64,000 nucleotides of DNA from contig NC_068341.1 of the NCBI RefSeq assembly GCF_014633365.1, positions 41,434,044 through 41,498,043 of the forward strand, read 5' to 3'. This stretch comes from Diospyros lotus (Eukaryota > Streptophyta > Magnoliopsida > Ericales > Ebenaceae). Both the position numbers and the translations under genes were made by a program. Below, one piece after another: positions 34,201-45,640 of this stretch (its first letter is position 1; the number at the start of each line of letters is the position of its first letter). The notes beneath the pieces are model-generated. The model did no database searches. It was not told the origin of the DNA and saw only the letters and a list, made by a program, of their open reading frames with translations.

Positions 34201-37200
34201 TTTTTCATACTTTTCAAGTTGGCAAAGAGAGGAAATTGCAGATTGCGTGCCTCAGATTATAATCTCTCTGTGTTTGCACACATGCACATTTGAGTGTGTG
34301 CAATAGTGATAAAAGAAGACAGTGTCAAGTGGTGATTAAAGAAGACAGTCCCCAGTTAGCATAACACACACATGTTGTGACAGCACCACAAAGAAATTCG
34401 ATATTAGCTCTCAACTGACTTCTTTCTTTCTTTCGTGTTTGCTTGTTTTCTCGTTCTCTTTCCCTCATGTTGACTTGATACTAAGACAATCTCCATTTGG
34501 TTATTATATCATGCATTGCAGTATTGGCAACCAATACAAGAGTAGCTTATAAAGGAAAGGTACAAACTTGAGAAAAAATACTACCAGCACAATGTTACAG
34601 TGAGTGCAAGTCCATGACCTGCAAAAATCAAGAGTAAGCATTCAGTCATCAAAACCATGATTAATTACAGAACTGATTATGGGTGCTTTATTCATGTTGA
34701 TGTGATAAGCTATAGACCAGAGGTTGTAGAGGGGTTGCAGGTTGTAACCCAATCAGCATCAGGATTTTAGGGAAAAAGATTCTCAGTGACTAGCCAAGGC
34801 ATGAGCCCCCATCCTACTACCTAGGCAAAGGGGGCCAAGAGCCTCAGCAAAACATTGGTTTCAGCCTCCAATCCACAACTCCCCAAAGAGATTAATGATA
34901 CCTATGCAAATAGGGCGTCTTACTGCCCTGTGAGGATAGCGTGCCGTATTTTTAGAGGACTATAATGCCATGTGGTACCTCCTGGACTTACCAGGTGGCA
35001 GTTGTAGTTTCAGTAAAGTAAATTCAGCAATACTATTATGATCTTCTTTAACGTTTGGCATCAGAATTATGTTCTTCAAACAATAACAAGCATGGATACT
35101 CAATATTTTCCCGATAGCTCAAACTCCCAACTAAACTTATTAGGTTCCATCAAAATGATTTCTAATTGGTGATTTGCTATAATCAATAATGCCTACCAAT
35201 CTTACAAGGATATGACCTGGCAAAGATTTTATAAGTTACAGTACACAGATAATATAATCTCAATATCAATGATTCAGCATGTTTATTGAAATGATGAAAG
35301 ATCAATTACAAAGTTTTTGATGAAACAAATTCAGCATACATCCCTCTGCCGTTCCTAATGATTTGAGCATAAATATTATGCTCTCCTATTCTGGAAGTCT
35401 ACAGAAAAAAGTACCAAAAGTCTTCCATCTTCCTTCTTATCCACCAGAAATTCTTTCCCATGCTCATCACTGATACATGTGTATGCATTCAAACTAAATT
35501 TTTTTTCCAACTATGGCCCTATATTCATATATATATGTATGATATTATCGTACAACAACAATGTACCAAACTTTAATCCTACCAAGTGAGGATGTGTGAT
35601 ATCACCATACCAAAAAAGAGTCTTTATCCAGAATTTAAGTCCACAGTTTCACTTTCCTTGCTCTTACAAATTCCCTACCTTCTACCTTCATACTATTTGT
35701 GGAACCTAATTAGCAATTTAGATCAGAAAATGAGTTGTCTGAATAGACAATCGTTCTTAGTTTTTTTTTTTAATCTTCCTACACCTGATTTGCTTTCAGG
35801 AGTGAACAGAAAAATACCTCACATAGTTTTTCCCTTTATTCTGCCAACCCCACTAAGTGGGATAAAGCCTTGGTGTGTTGTTGTTGTAGTTTTCTTTATT
35901 CCAATGTTCATCTGGAGTGATTTTATGAAACAGTCTTCATAAATTATACCAAGTGGACCAGTCTCCCACAAGAAATGGGTAACATTTTAAAGTACAGCAG
36001 GCATAGCCCTATGCTGCTTCTAGTACTGGGAATGGCATCAGATAAGAGTGCCACTATGCCCTGCTGTTCTACTGCAGCTGGTCCTGACCCATGCAAAAGA
36101 ATCAGGGCGGATATGTTCTCATCCATGGAGGCGCCCCCCCTCCCCCTCCAGCCTTCAATTAACCAAACAAATAGTTCCAGGCAAATATTATCCTTCCCCA
36201 TCTGTTGCAATCGATCATTTACATATCTAGATACAACTAGCAAAAAACTGAAATCCAAGACCAAAGTAACTAGGATATTTTGAAATCCAACAACTGGTTT
36301 GTAGCAATCATCCCATTAGAGGATATAGTTTGCAAAACAAAACAAATAAGTGAATTGGTTGAAACTTGAAAGGATGTGCATGCTTGATGAACAGTATGAT
36401 TCTTACCTAGCAGATGATCCAGAAGGGTACATCTCCATCACCAGTTTTGTCCAAGGAGTTACATTACCCTCTAAAAGATTTCTTCCCAACTCTTTTCCGT
36501 CCACTGTAATGACAAAGCTGCCATTTTTGCTTGGAGCATATTGTCTTTACTTGATCATTAGAAAATTCAGGTAAGTGGAACAACAATAAACCTGAATTCA
36601 AGTAATGAAATCGCCTAGAATCTCCATATCAGTCACTAAGAAAATAAGAAAAGAATCCAATCCACAAATTATTTTACTCTCTTTTTTCTCATTCTCACCC
36701 TTTTTCAAGTCTTTCTTCTCAGTAATGACTACCTTAATGAGAATGGAAAATAATACTTACCTTGAGGTCATTGTTGCCTTTCTAAGTAAGGGATTAGTCT
36801 CATTAGCTGCCCTCATTGCATCAATAACATAGCTAAAAATAAAAAATTAAGAATGAAACAATTGCATAATCTCATAATATATAACATATTATGAGCACTA
36901 ATAGACAAGTAATTCAAGACATTTACCCAGGAGAAGAACAAGAAGTCACAAAATATTGGACCAATGCAGCGACAAACAACAGGAGGTATAGTGCTGTGTA
37001 CCTGATAGAGTAAAAGAAGGAAATAAGAATAAACAGTAAAAAGAACCAGCCCTCAAGCCAGAATTTTCACCCAAATAAGATGTCAGAAAATAAGGCAAAA
37101 AATGTTCCCCCGATACTTTGGCACGATCCTAGAAGGTGCTTCAGGCAGGTTGACACATCAAACTATGGGAAGGCATTGGCATGCTCCTAGGACAGCTAGC

Positions 37201-40200
37201 AGCACCAGATGGCAACAATTAAAAACTAAAACTGAATAAGAAAAAGGAAATAAAAGAGGAAATATGGCAGCTGCATTATAAAGATTTCCTGTACAACTTC
37301 ATGAGCTAGCAGAGTACTTTAAGTTCGTTTATTCATCTTAACAACATGAAGCTAAAGCTGCAACACCCTCAATAATTTTCTTTTATTTTTCATAGATCAT
37401 ACATCAATTTCAAGCATCCAGCCACCATGTTGTCAAAATAACAAATGATGGCACATTCCATTTGCAATAACAGAAACCAAGCCATAGTGTCTAGTCCAAA
37501 GTGCCTGAGGTATGCTGAGAGATTTACAAAACAGTAGCATTATTCACCTCTTACAACAACATATCCAGCCTTTATCCCACTATGTGGGGTCGGCTACATG
37601 AATTTTAGACTTTCATGTATTTCTGTCTTTTGTCATATCTTCATTTAGCTTCATACTACTTCATATCAAACTTTAATATCTCTCTCAAAATCTTCTTAGA
37701 TCTGCCTCTACCTCTTTTTTTGACTAGTTGTTCAATTTCATCAACTCTCCTCACAAGAGTATCTCTTGGTCTCCTTCTCACATGACCAAACCATCTTAGT
37801 CTAATCTCTCTCATCTTCTTCTCGTTGGCACTACTCCTACCTTATTACGAATAATCTCATTTTTAATTTTATTTTTTCTTGTATGGCTACACATCCATCT
37901 TAGCATTCTCATCTCTGCTATGCTCGTCTTTTGCTCATACTAGTATTTGACTGTCCAACATTTTGAGCCATACAACAAGACTGATCTTATAGCTATCCTA
38001 TAGAATTTTCTTTTCAGTTTTAATGAAATTTTACTATCACATAACACCCCCGATGCATTTCTCCATTTTAGCCAACCTACCTTAATTCTATACGTGACAT
38101 CCTTGTGAATTTCTCTATCTTTTTAAATCACTGGTCCCAAATATCAAAAATTGTTTTTTCTTTATAAGATTTGATTTTCCAATTTTATTATAACATCCTC
38201 AACTCTTACATTCTTACTAAATTTACATTCCACATATTCTGTTTTCTTTCTACTTAATTTAATCCCTTAGATTCTAAGTTGTTTCTCCACAACTCAATCT
38301 TAGTGTTCACTCCCTCTTTTGTTTCATCCACCAACACTATGTCTGAATGTGTTTAGCGAGTTCATCAATTACTAAAGCAAATAAGTATAGACTTAGTGCA
38401 GAACCTTGATGTAATCCCATTGTAATTTTAAACAGTTCAATATCCCCTCCGCATGTTCTGACCCTTGTCTTTGCACCGTAATACATGTCCTTAAGAGCTT
38501 ATATATAGGCTATTCGGACTCTTTTATTCTCTAAAATCGTCCACAATACTTCTCTAGAGACGCTATCATAGGCGTTTTCTAGATCTATAAACACCATATG
38601 CAGGTCCTTCTAATGATCTTGATACCTTTCCATTAGGCGCCTCAGTAGGTATATAACTTTCATTGTTGACCTACCAGGCATGAAACCAAACTGATTTTCT
38701 GAGACATCTGTTTCCTTTCTGAGCCTCTGCTCTATTACTCTCTCCCAGAGTTTCATGGTATGGCTCATTAACTTAATTCCTCTGTAATTTTCACAGTTTT
38801 GAACATCTCATTTGTTCTTGTTTATAGGAACCAAGTACTCTTCCTCTACTCATCTGGCATCTTTTTTGATTTAAGGATCGCGTTAAATAATTTCGTTAAC
38901 CAGGAGATGCCCTCTTCTCCCATGCATTTCCATGCTTCTATTGGTATATTATCTGATCCCACCGCCTTATGATTTTTCATCTTTTTTAATGCTCATCTTA
39001 TTTAATTTGGACTTATGCATCGATAAAATGTATAGCTCACATTCCCTTCGGAGTTACTAAGATGTCCCAATCTAACTCTTGTGTCCCCACCATCATTGAA
39101 TAATTTTGTGAAATACTCATTCCATCTCTCCTTAATCACTCCATCATTCACTAATACATTTTGGTTTTCATCTTTTATGCATTTCACTTAGTTTGGATCC
39201 CTTGTTTTTCTTTCTCTTGCTTTAGCTAATTTATATATATCCATTTCTCCATCTTTTGTATCAAGTCGTTTATATAGATTCTCATATGCTTTTGACCTTG
39301 CTTCACTAACAGCTCTTTTTGTTGTCTTTTTTGCTTATTTATAATTTTTTAGATTTTCTTCATTGTTGCACTGATATACAACCTTATAGCAAGTTTTCTT
39401 ATTTCTAATTTTCAATTGTACCTCTTCATTCCACCACCAAGACTCCTTAAGGTTTGGGGTTCTACCATTTGTCTCTCCAAGGACTACCTTTGTCGTGCTT
39501 CTCAAGGCAGTAGCCATTTCCCTCCACATTTGATTTGCCTGTCCCTCTCCATTCTATTCCCTTCTAACCCTTAATTTTTCTTTGAAAATTAGTTGTTTCT
39601 TCCCTTTTAAATCTCACCACCTAATTTTTGAATTTTGTTTTATGTGACTTTTTCTCTTCCAATTTCTTACTTGAACGTCAAGTATCAAAAGTCTATGTTG
39701 AGTAGTCAAACACTCCCCTGATATCACCTTACAATCCTTACAACATAATTGATCCTTTTGTCTCATGAGGAAGTAATCTATTTGGGTGCTTGATGGGAAA
39801 TTTTTATATGTGATTAAGTGTTTGTCCCGTTTTTTGAACCTAGTATTAGTTATATTGAGCCCATATGCCATAGAAAAATCTAGAATAGACTTACTCTCAG
39901 TACTAATTTCCCCGAATCCATACCCTCCATGTACCTCTCTATAGCCGTTTCCGTCTCTACCCACGTGACCATTTAAATCACCTCATATAATCAATTTCTC
40001 TCCTCTTGGTATCATTTGTATCAATCCCTCCAGGTGCTCCCATAATTCTGTTTTTATCTCCTCACCTAACCCCGCTTGTGGTGCATATATACTAAAGATA
40101 TTTATAGTCATTCTTCCTAGACCAACCTTCACCATAATAATCATATCCCCTATTCTCTTTACATCCACTACCTCATCTACTAAGCTTTTATCCATAATAA

Positions 40201-41379
40201 TCTCCACTCCATTTTTCGCTCGATCATTTCATGTGTACCATATTTTATATCCAGTTTCTGATAAAGTTTTTACTTTTTTCCTTACCCCATCTCGTCTCTT
40301 GAAGGCACATAATATTAATTTTTCTCCTAATCATCACATCTACCACTTCCATAGCTTTGTCTGTTAATGTTCCTATGTTCCATGACCCAATCCTTAATCT
40401 ATGATTTTGGTTTTGGCTTTGACTTTGAATCTGATTTTGTTTTTTTATTTTTGACTAACTTCTTTACCCATATCCGTCTAAGCAAATGCGGGGACCCTTG
40501 CTCATTTGTCACTACATCAGGGCGCCGATGCAGCGGCCCTAACTCACTTGACACTACACGCGGGCGCTGTAGCGCGTCGCTATGAAGGGTTACGCCCCAA
40601 CGGTTTTTCATAGTTTGTCTAGAGTTCATATTTTGAATCCGACTAGGTTTTACGTTGGTTGTCAGATACCTAACACAACCTTCCTCCTTTAGCCCATTTT
40701 CAAATATAAGGGCGGGGCCACCAGTAATGTTTCTTTAACTTAGAACCACGCCGACCGTCCTTATACTTCAATGAGTTCTTTATAGTTGCTAGTGTTTCTG
40801 CAATTAATACTACTTCAACACTTAATAAGATCGACAATGTTGCATGCCCACACTAGACTAAATGAATAGCTTCTTTTTATGGTAAATGTCTTCCTCTAAG
40901 TAGCACTGTGTTTTAACAGCCAGATGAGGGTTCTGCATTCCCAGGTCCGAAAATGGGAAACGAATGAAACGATTCAATATTTCGCAAGAAAAGTAAGACT
41001 GGAGATAGCTGGGAGTACCATGGTTGTCGTCTCGTCTTCTCTATCAAATCATTATCGAAAATGAATAGAATCCCAGCGTACACCAGATGCAACATCACCA
41101 ATGCCACCTTTAAACCAAGGGAAGATCTCCGACCTAAAACCCACAAACCAAACCAAACCAAAACACAAGGCGAACAGAAACATCAAATTACAAATACAAT
41201 CCATGTCAGTCAGCATGCATGTAATATACGTACATATAAACAATGAGCCCCGAGAAATTTGAGAAATGGGGGAGGAATTTACCGGGATCGGAGAGACAGG
41301 ATAGAAAGCGACAGCATCGGTTGAAGGCGCCGTTGCAAGGGTTGCGTAGACCCACCATTGTCGGTGAGATTGAATCCAT
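27520..41379 (-). CDS. PAT10: DHHC protein S-acyltransferase, PAT10 type
   Basis: Adds palmitate to cysteines of membrane-associated proteins; Arabidopsis PAT10 acts at Golgi and tonoplast. Exons, 5' to 3': 41283-41379, 41019-41133, 36927-37001, 36761-36832, 36407-36544, 34585-34618, 32904-33013, 31393-31479, 30977-31060, 28121-28186, 27520-27697. All are GT-AG with consistent phase, giving 351 aa. Two N-terminal hydrophobic segments (exons 2 and 3) precede the cysteine-rich domain [20 protein letters not shown] (DHHC at residues 195-198), followed by TM segments [14 protein letters not shown] and the leucine-rich [14 protein letters not shown]. The tail ([22 protein letters not shown]-rich end) matches the family. 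Start could be ATG 41379 or in-frame 41358. Gene is 13.9 kb because of long introns. Confidence 0.93.
28338..29281. mobile_element. Candidate MITE-like element with 10-bp terminal inverted repeats
   Basis: GTGTTTGGCC at 28338-28347 and GGCCAAACAC at 29272-29281 are perfect inverted repeats; related words (GTAGTGCTTGGC, AAAGCACTTTTT, GAAGTGCTTTTT) recur near the ends. The interior is AT-rich and non-coding. No target duplication could be fixed, so the call is tentative. Lies in PAT10 intron 9 to 10. Confidence 0.4.
30510..30735 (+). repeat. Possible tRNA-derived SINE or repeat
   Basis: A TGGTAAGGTACC word and, about 35 bases later, ATGTTCAAATCTA resemble Pol III A and B boxes. The downstream part (TGTGTTAAGAGT...) looks like dispersed plant repeat. 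No tail or target duplication was identified. Confidence 0.35.
31263..31300. repeat. Poly(C)23-poly(A)15 tract
   Basis: Homopolymer pair in a PAT10 intron. Length may be unreliable in the assembly. Confidence 0.9.
32651..32823 (-). mobile_element. SINE-like element in a PAT10 intron
   Basis: On the minus strand the 5' end reads GGAAGTGGTTTGGTGGTAAAG (A-box-like) with GCTTGAGTCTC (B-box-like) about 35 bases later, and the 3' end is A-rich (AGAAAAAAGAAATG). This is the layout of a tRNA-derived SINE. A target duplication was not resolved. Confidence 0.5.
33365..33560 (-). mobile_element. SINE-like element with poly(A) tail in a PAT10 intron
   Basis: Minus-strand sequence GTGCACCGAGGTTTACCTAG, TAGTGGCTGTGGGTTCC and a terminal A10 tail (plus-strand T run 33365-33374) look like a dispersed plant SINE. 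Boundaries on the 5' side are approximate. Confidence 0.5.
35836..35890 (+). repeat. Short RTE LINE or SINE 3' tail
   Basis: CCAACCCCACTAAGTGGGAT followed by AAAGCCTTGG and a TTG repeat is the same 3' terminus as the RTE LINE at 37549-40700 but on the other strand. The CCCACTAAGTGGG part is a perfect stem. Nothing else of a LINE is present. Confidence 0.6.
37549..40700 (-). mobile_element. RTE-type non-LTR retrotransposon (LINE), degenerate, in PAT10 intron 2
   Basis: Minus-strand fragments read in order: endonuclease start near 40400 ([17 protein letters not shown]), then [12 protein letters not shown] (about 40100), [18 protein letters not shown] (about 39960-39900), [27 protein letters not shown] (about 39740-39690), a linker with [15 protein letters not shown] (39440), and the RT start near 38990-38880. 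RT core continues to about 38400 with many stops. The 3' end is CCGACCCCACATAGTGGGAT with a (TTG)n tail near 37550. Upstream boundary is approximate. Same orientation as PAT10. Confidence 0.85.
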
Positions 41380-41567
41380 GTCCCAACTACGCCCACAACC
41401 AGGCAGCCAAAGCTTGTTCCATCTCAAAAATCCTCGAAAATGGTTCGAATCGGCGCCAGTATTTCTTCTTCTTCGCCTCGTCAGAGAAATTGAACACTTC
41501 CTCTGTCTTTGTATGGAGAGCCAATAGAGACCCAGAAGAGACGAGCAACGATGAGAGAGAGAGAGCC

Positions 41568-41588
41568 GGGGGGGGGGGGGGGGGGGGG
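41568..41588. repeat. (G)21 homopolymer
   Basis: Follows a GA run in the presumed PAT10 promoter/leader. A long G run could form quadruplex DNA or be an assembly artefact. Confidence 0.9.
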
Positions 41589-41589
41589 A

Positions 41590-44500
41590 GAGAGAAACAA
41601 AAGTCAATTGAAATCCAATTATTAACACTTTAACATTGCAATTTTAAAATATTACATTTTTTAACATTTTAACGTAATATTACACTTTTTAAAATTATTA
41701 TATTTCTTTTAACTCAACGTGTTACGTTGGAATGCGAGTCATTTGACGACTCATATCCGCTACTGAGAATAACAAGATATAGCAAAACACATTATCCTTA
41801 ATAATAAATTTATTTTATCTCAATTTCTTCCCTTACTTATTATCTTCCTACACTTATTACCTCATACTTCAACAAAATTTTCAATTTCCTCATACTCGTT
41901 ATTGGAAGTAACGTATTTCATTGTATCTCACTTTTTCTAGTAGCAAGTTCGATAAAATTTAAAATTTTACCTAAATAATAAGGACAAAATGTAAGAAAAA
42001 TATTATATAAAGACAAAAGTTATGACGAGTATACTAAAAGTAACGTGTTTTGTTATATCTCATTATTCTCTAATAGCGAGTGTGATTTTTCAAAAGAGTT
42101 GTGTTATAACATGACATATTGAGTTGAAAGATATATAGTAGTTTGTTAAATAGTTTAAAAAGTGTAATATTTTTAAAATTTTCTCCATTTTATTAGCGAA
42201 AATATCATGTAGACTTTTAATTGTGACACTTTTAATGATACTCGTGTATTATTATATTATTATATATTTATACTAATTGATGTAAAATATAATATATTAG
42301 TATATGAATATTAATAAAAATATCATAAGTGAGTGTCCAATAAGTATTTTCGTATCTTTTTATTGTACTTTATTTGAAAACAAAATATATTTTTGGTGTA
42401 TTTATTATGTTACCCTTTTTGTATTCAATTTTTTAGATTTAAACAATGGAACTCTTTAAATCTAAAAATTAAGTGTAATAAAAAAGATTTATCTAAAAAT
42501 AATGTATAGTGAATATTTTTTAACTAGTTTTCTAAGTGTGTTCGTTAATAAAATACTTCTATTATACAAGGGTCCTTCGATACAATCGTTAATTTGTAGT
42601 TTTCTATGTTTAGTTCTTATTTTTATGAACAAATAAAAAGTAAGCATATTGTTTAGGATTTAGCATTTAGAGTTTGATAACATTGTAAATTTTCAAAATT
42701 TTAAAATAAAAGTTGATCATGTAATTTGGTATACCAAAAATATTAGTTTGAAAAGAGTAAGTTGAATAATATACAATAGTTGAATTTGGTCCATGGGCAA
42801 GGAGTCAAGAAATTAAACAGGTAGGAGAGAGTTAAAGTTCAATTTACCCAAATTAATTGAACTGATCGAATTTGTCGATTCGGTTTGATTTTTTTCTTGC
42901 ATCTGTTCAATTCAAATTTTTTTTTTTCAAAAATTTGGTTTTCGATTTTATTTAGTTTTTTGGTTGAAATAACTAAATTAATTGAACTGACCAAACTTTA
43001 AAACGATGTTACTTTAATATCTATAAAACGACGTTGTTTTTTGTTGGTTTTGTGTGTTTTCTATCGCTTGCTTTGGTTTTCTTTGAATTTTTTTTAGCAT
43101 TCATTCAGTTTATACAATTTGATTTTTCGGTTATCGATTAGTTCGATTTTTTAACTTAATCAATCATTTCGGTTCGATTTAATCGATATCAAACCGACCA
43201 TTTGCACACCTTTATAAACAGGTCAAGTTGTACACAATCGCCTTACCCCAACCATTGAAAATAACAATTTTGTAGGATTTACAATATTAATTTTTATAGG
43301 AATGGGCTTAGAAGTTATGATGTGACTAATTTACAATAATTTGTAGCCATTCATGTGATTAACAAAATTAATAAATCAAACAGACAAAATACATTAATTT
43401 TAGTCTTAAGGAAAATATTATTTTAAAGTCATAAAATATATTATAGAGTAAAAATAATAAAAAAAAAAAGCTTACAACCAAAATATATTTCGTTTGGATA
43501 ATATTAACAATTGATATTCAAATTCTTTTGATAAAATACACTAACCCTACTTTTTTTTTAAGGTTAGGTCTAATTCAAGAAACCTTCCTTATATTTTGAA
43601 AATTTTCTTGAACCTTGCTCTGGGTTTAAAAGTAATAAATATTTTACGTTACTAAATTGATGTTAAATTATTGAAAAATTTTAAAATACCTTTATTCTCT
43701 CTCATCTCATTCTTTCTTCCTTATATTTCTTTCACTTTTTTCTCGTTTCTTTCCTTATACAATGATAATGATAATGACAATGACAATGATATATTTCCCT
43801 TTTTCTCATCTTCTATCACACTTTTATTGCTCGTGGTGCCCAACAATGGATATTGCTTGTAGTACCCAACAATGGATGGTATCTCATTTTCTCCCAAACC
43901 AAAATTCAGTAAACTAGGGTTCACTAATAATGGATATATATTTATTTAAGATATGAGTAAGAAAAATATGAAGTGGGATAGAAAAGGTATTTCGAGCATT
44001 TATAAAAGTTAAAAATTTATGCATGGTCAATAAAAATTAAATGAGATGAGTGTCATTTTTAACAACTCAAATATGTTGAGTGTAATTTGCCCTACCTTTT
44101 TTCTTTCTCTATTAAAAAATATATTTAAGTAGAGACTTAAGTGGTCATTTAGGATATGAAATAAAGTTTGATGGTAAAAAAACTAATAATTTTGTTACTA
44201 ATTATATGTCGAGGGTCATTTAAAGCGACGTGGATAGTATATTTGCTTGATATGAGTAACAAAATGTCAAATTAGTCTCATGAAGTGTAATTTTACGGGT
44301 AAGGTAGGTGTTGAATGAGGTTTAGTTTATTCTGCACATGGTAATCCATTAAGGTTTAAACTAATTTTTTTCAATAAAAAAAAGGTAAATTATACTAAAT
44401 GCTTGAGGGATAGCTAAATTTATGAGACTTCTCGTTTATTTCAAGAAATTATAAAAACCTCATATGTCATTAAAAAAATGAAGGTAAATTGACTATTCTA

Positions 44501-45600
44501 TCCATGCATTTCCCCATTCGATCGTCTTTCATCCCATTTCTCTTTATTTCTTATCTTATTTTTTCTCATTTACATTTTATTAAAAAATAAATAAAAATAA
44601 CTTGTGGTAGTTGTTGTGGCCTCAACAGTTAACAATCGTTGGGCCAAACAAGAGAGAAAGAATGAAAGAGATACAAACCCTTGAGTTCACTTGTGAACAG
44701 ACCCTCAAGTTCACCTGTGAACCAAACGAGATTAGATTTATTGCCAACAATCGCTAGGGTTATCGAACTTATTCATCACTAGTTTGGTAGATAGGAGAGA
44801 GAAAGAAAAAGAAGTTATTGTCATAATTTTTTTATTTTTACCACATGCCCAAATAAGCGGTAAGTTGAGTATTTCTCAATTAGTTAGGTGGTTATCCTTC
44901 ATATATTTCATGAATTTTAAGGATAAGAAGATAAAGAAATAATTTCAAATGACATTCAATCTTGATTTTTCTAATGTATTAAATATAGTGTAAAGAAAAT
45001 ATGTTGTATTCTTGGTTATTTGTATTGTTCTATATCTATGCCTTCTTTGAAATAAATGAATTTTACAAATTTTTGTAGATTCATTTATATTTCCAATTTT
45101 TTTCATCTTGAATGAAAAAACATGGGTTTCAATTCTAAGAAATGAATTTCATAGAATCAAACATAATTAAATTAAATTTAATCAAATTAGATGGAATTTA
45201 AAAACAAATTCTAAAATTTAGATAAACAAATTTTATAGAAAAAAATACACATAATCATTATTTTTCATTTTCTTTCTCAAGTATTCTGCAAAGCAAAAAT
45301 GTATTAAAAAGTAAAAAAAAGAAAGAAAAAATTCAATTCTAAATTTATTCCGAACATAAATAAATTTGTAAATTTTAATTTAAAATTTATATGTTAGGTA
45401 TTGTCCTACAAAACATAAAAATGAATGTGGAACGAATTTGTAAATGAAATTAGTTGGTTGCCAAACATGGCGTTAAGGTAAACACAACCATCAACCCGGA
45501 GATCGCGGCCCTCCATCCCCTGCTTCCTCCTTGTTCCGGAATGCGAAGATCTGCAGGGAACAAACTATCACCGCCATTCTTCTTCTTCTTCTTCTTCTTC
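41590..45600. other. 4-kb divergent intergenic region between PAT10-like and CHX genes
   Basis: AT-rich throughout. It holds a hAT-like repeat at about 42843-43215 and a GATAAT/GACAAT microsatellite at 43761-43790. A (CTT)n run at about 45580-45600 lies just before the CHX start and probably belongs to its leader. No gene was recognised. Confidence 0.5.
42843..43215. mobile_element. Possible non-autonomous hAT-like repeat
   Basis: The segment is built from CGATTCGGTTTGATTT and its reversed forms (TCGATTTAATCGATATCAAACCG-type) and ends ACCATTTGCACACCTTT, the pattern of small plant hAT derivatives ending GGTGTGCAAAT. The left terminus is not visible and no target duplication was found. Confidence 0.4.
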
Positions 45601-45640
45601 TGTGTGCAGAGAGAGACAGAGAGAGAGGCATTGTCTAGAA

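Noticed and set aside
40367..40629. Overlapping ORFs at the RTE 5' end as a separate gene
   Set aside because: The minus frame leads into the RTE endonuclease; the plus frame is its shadow.
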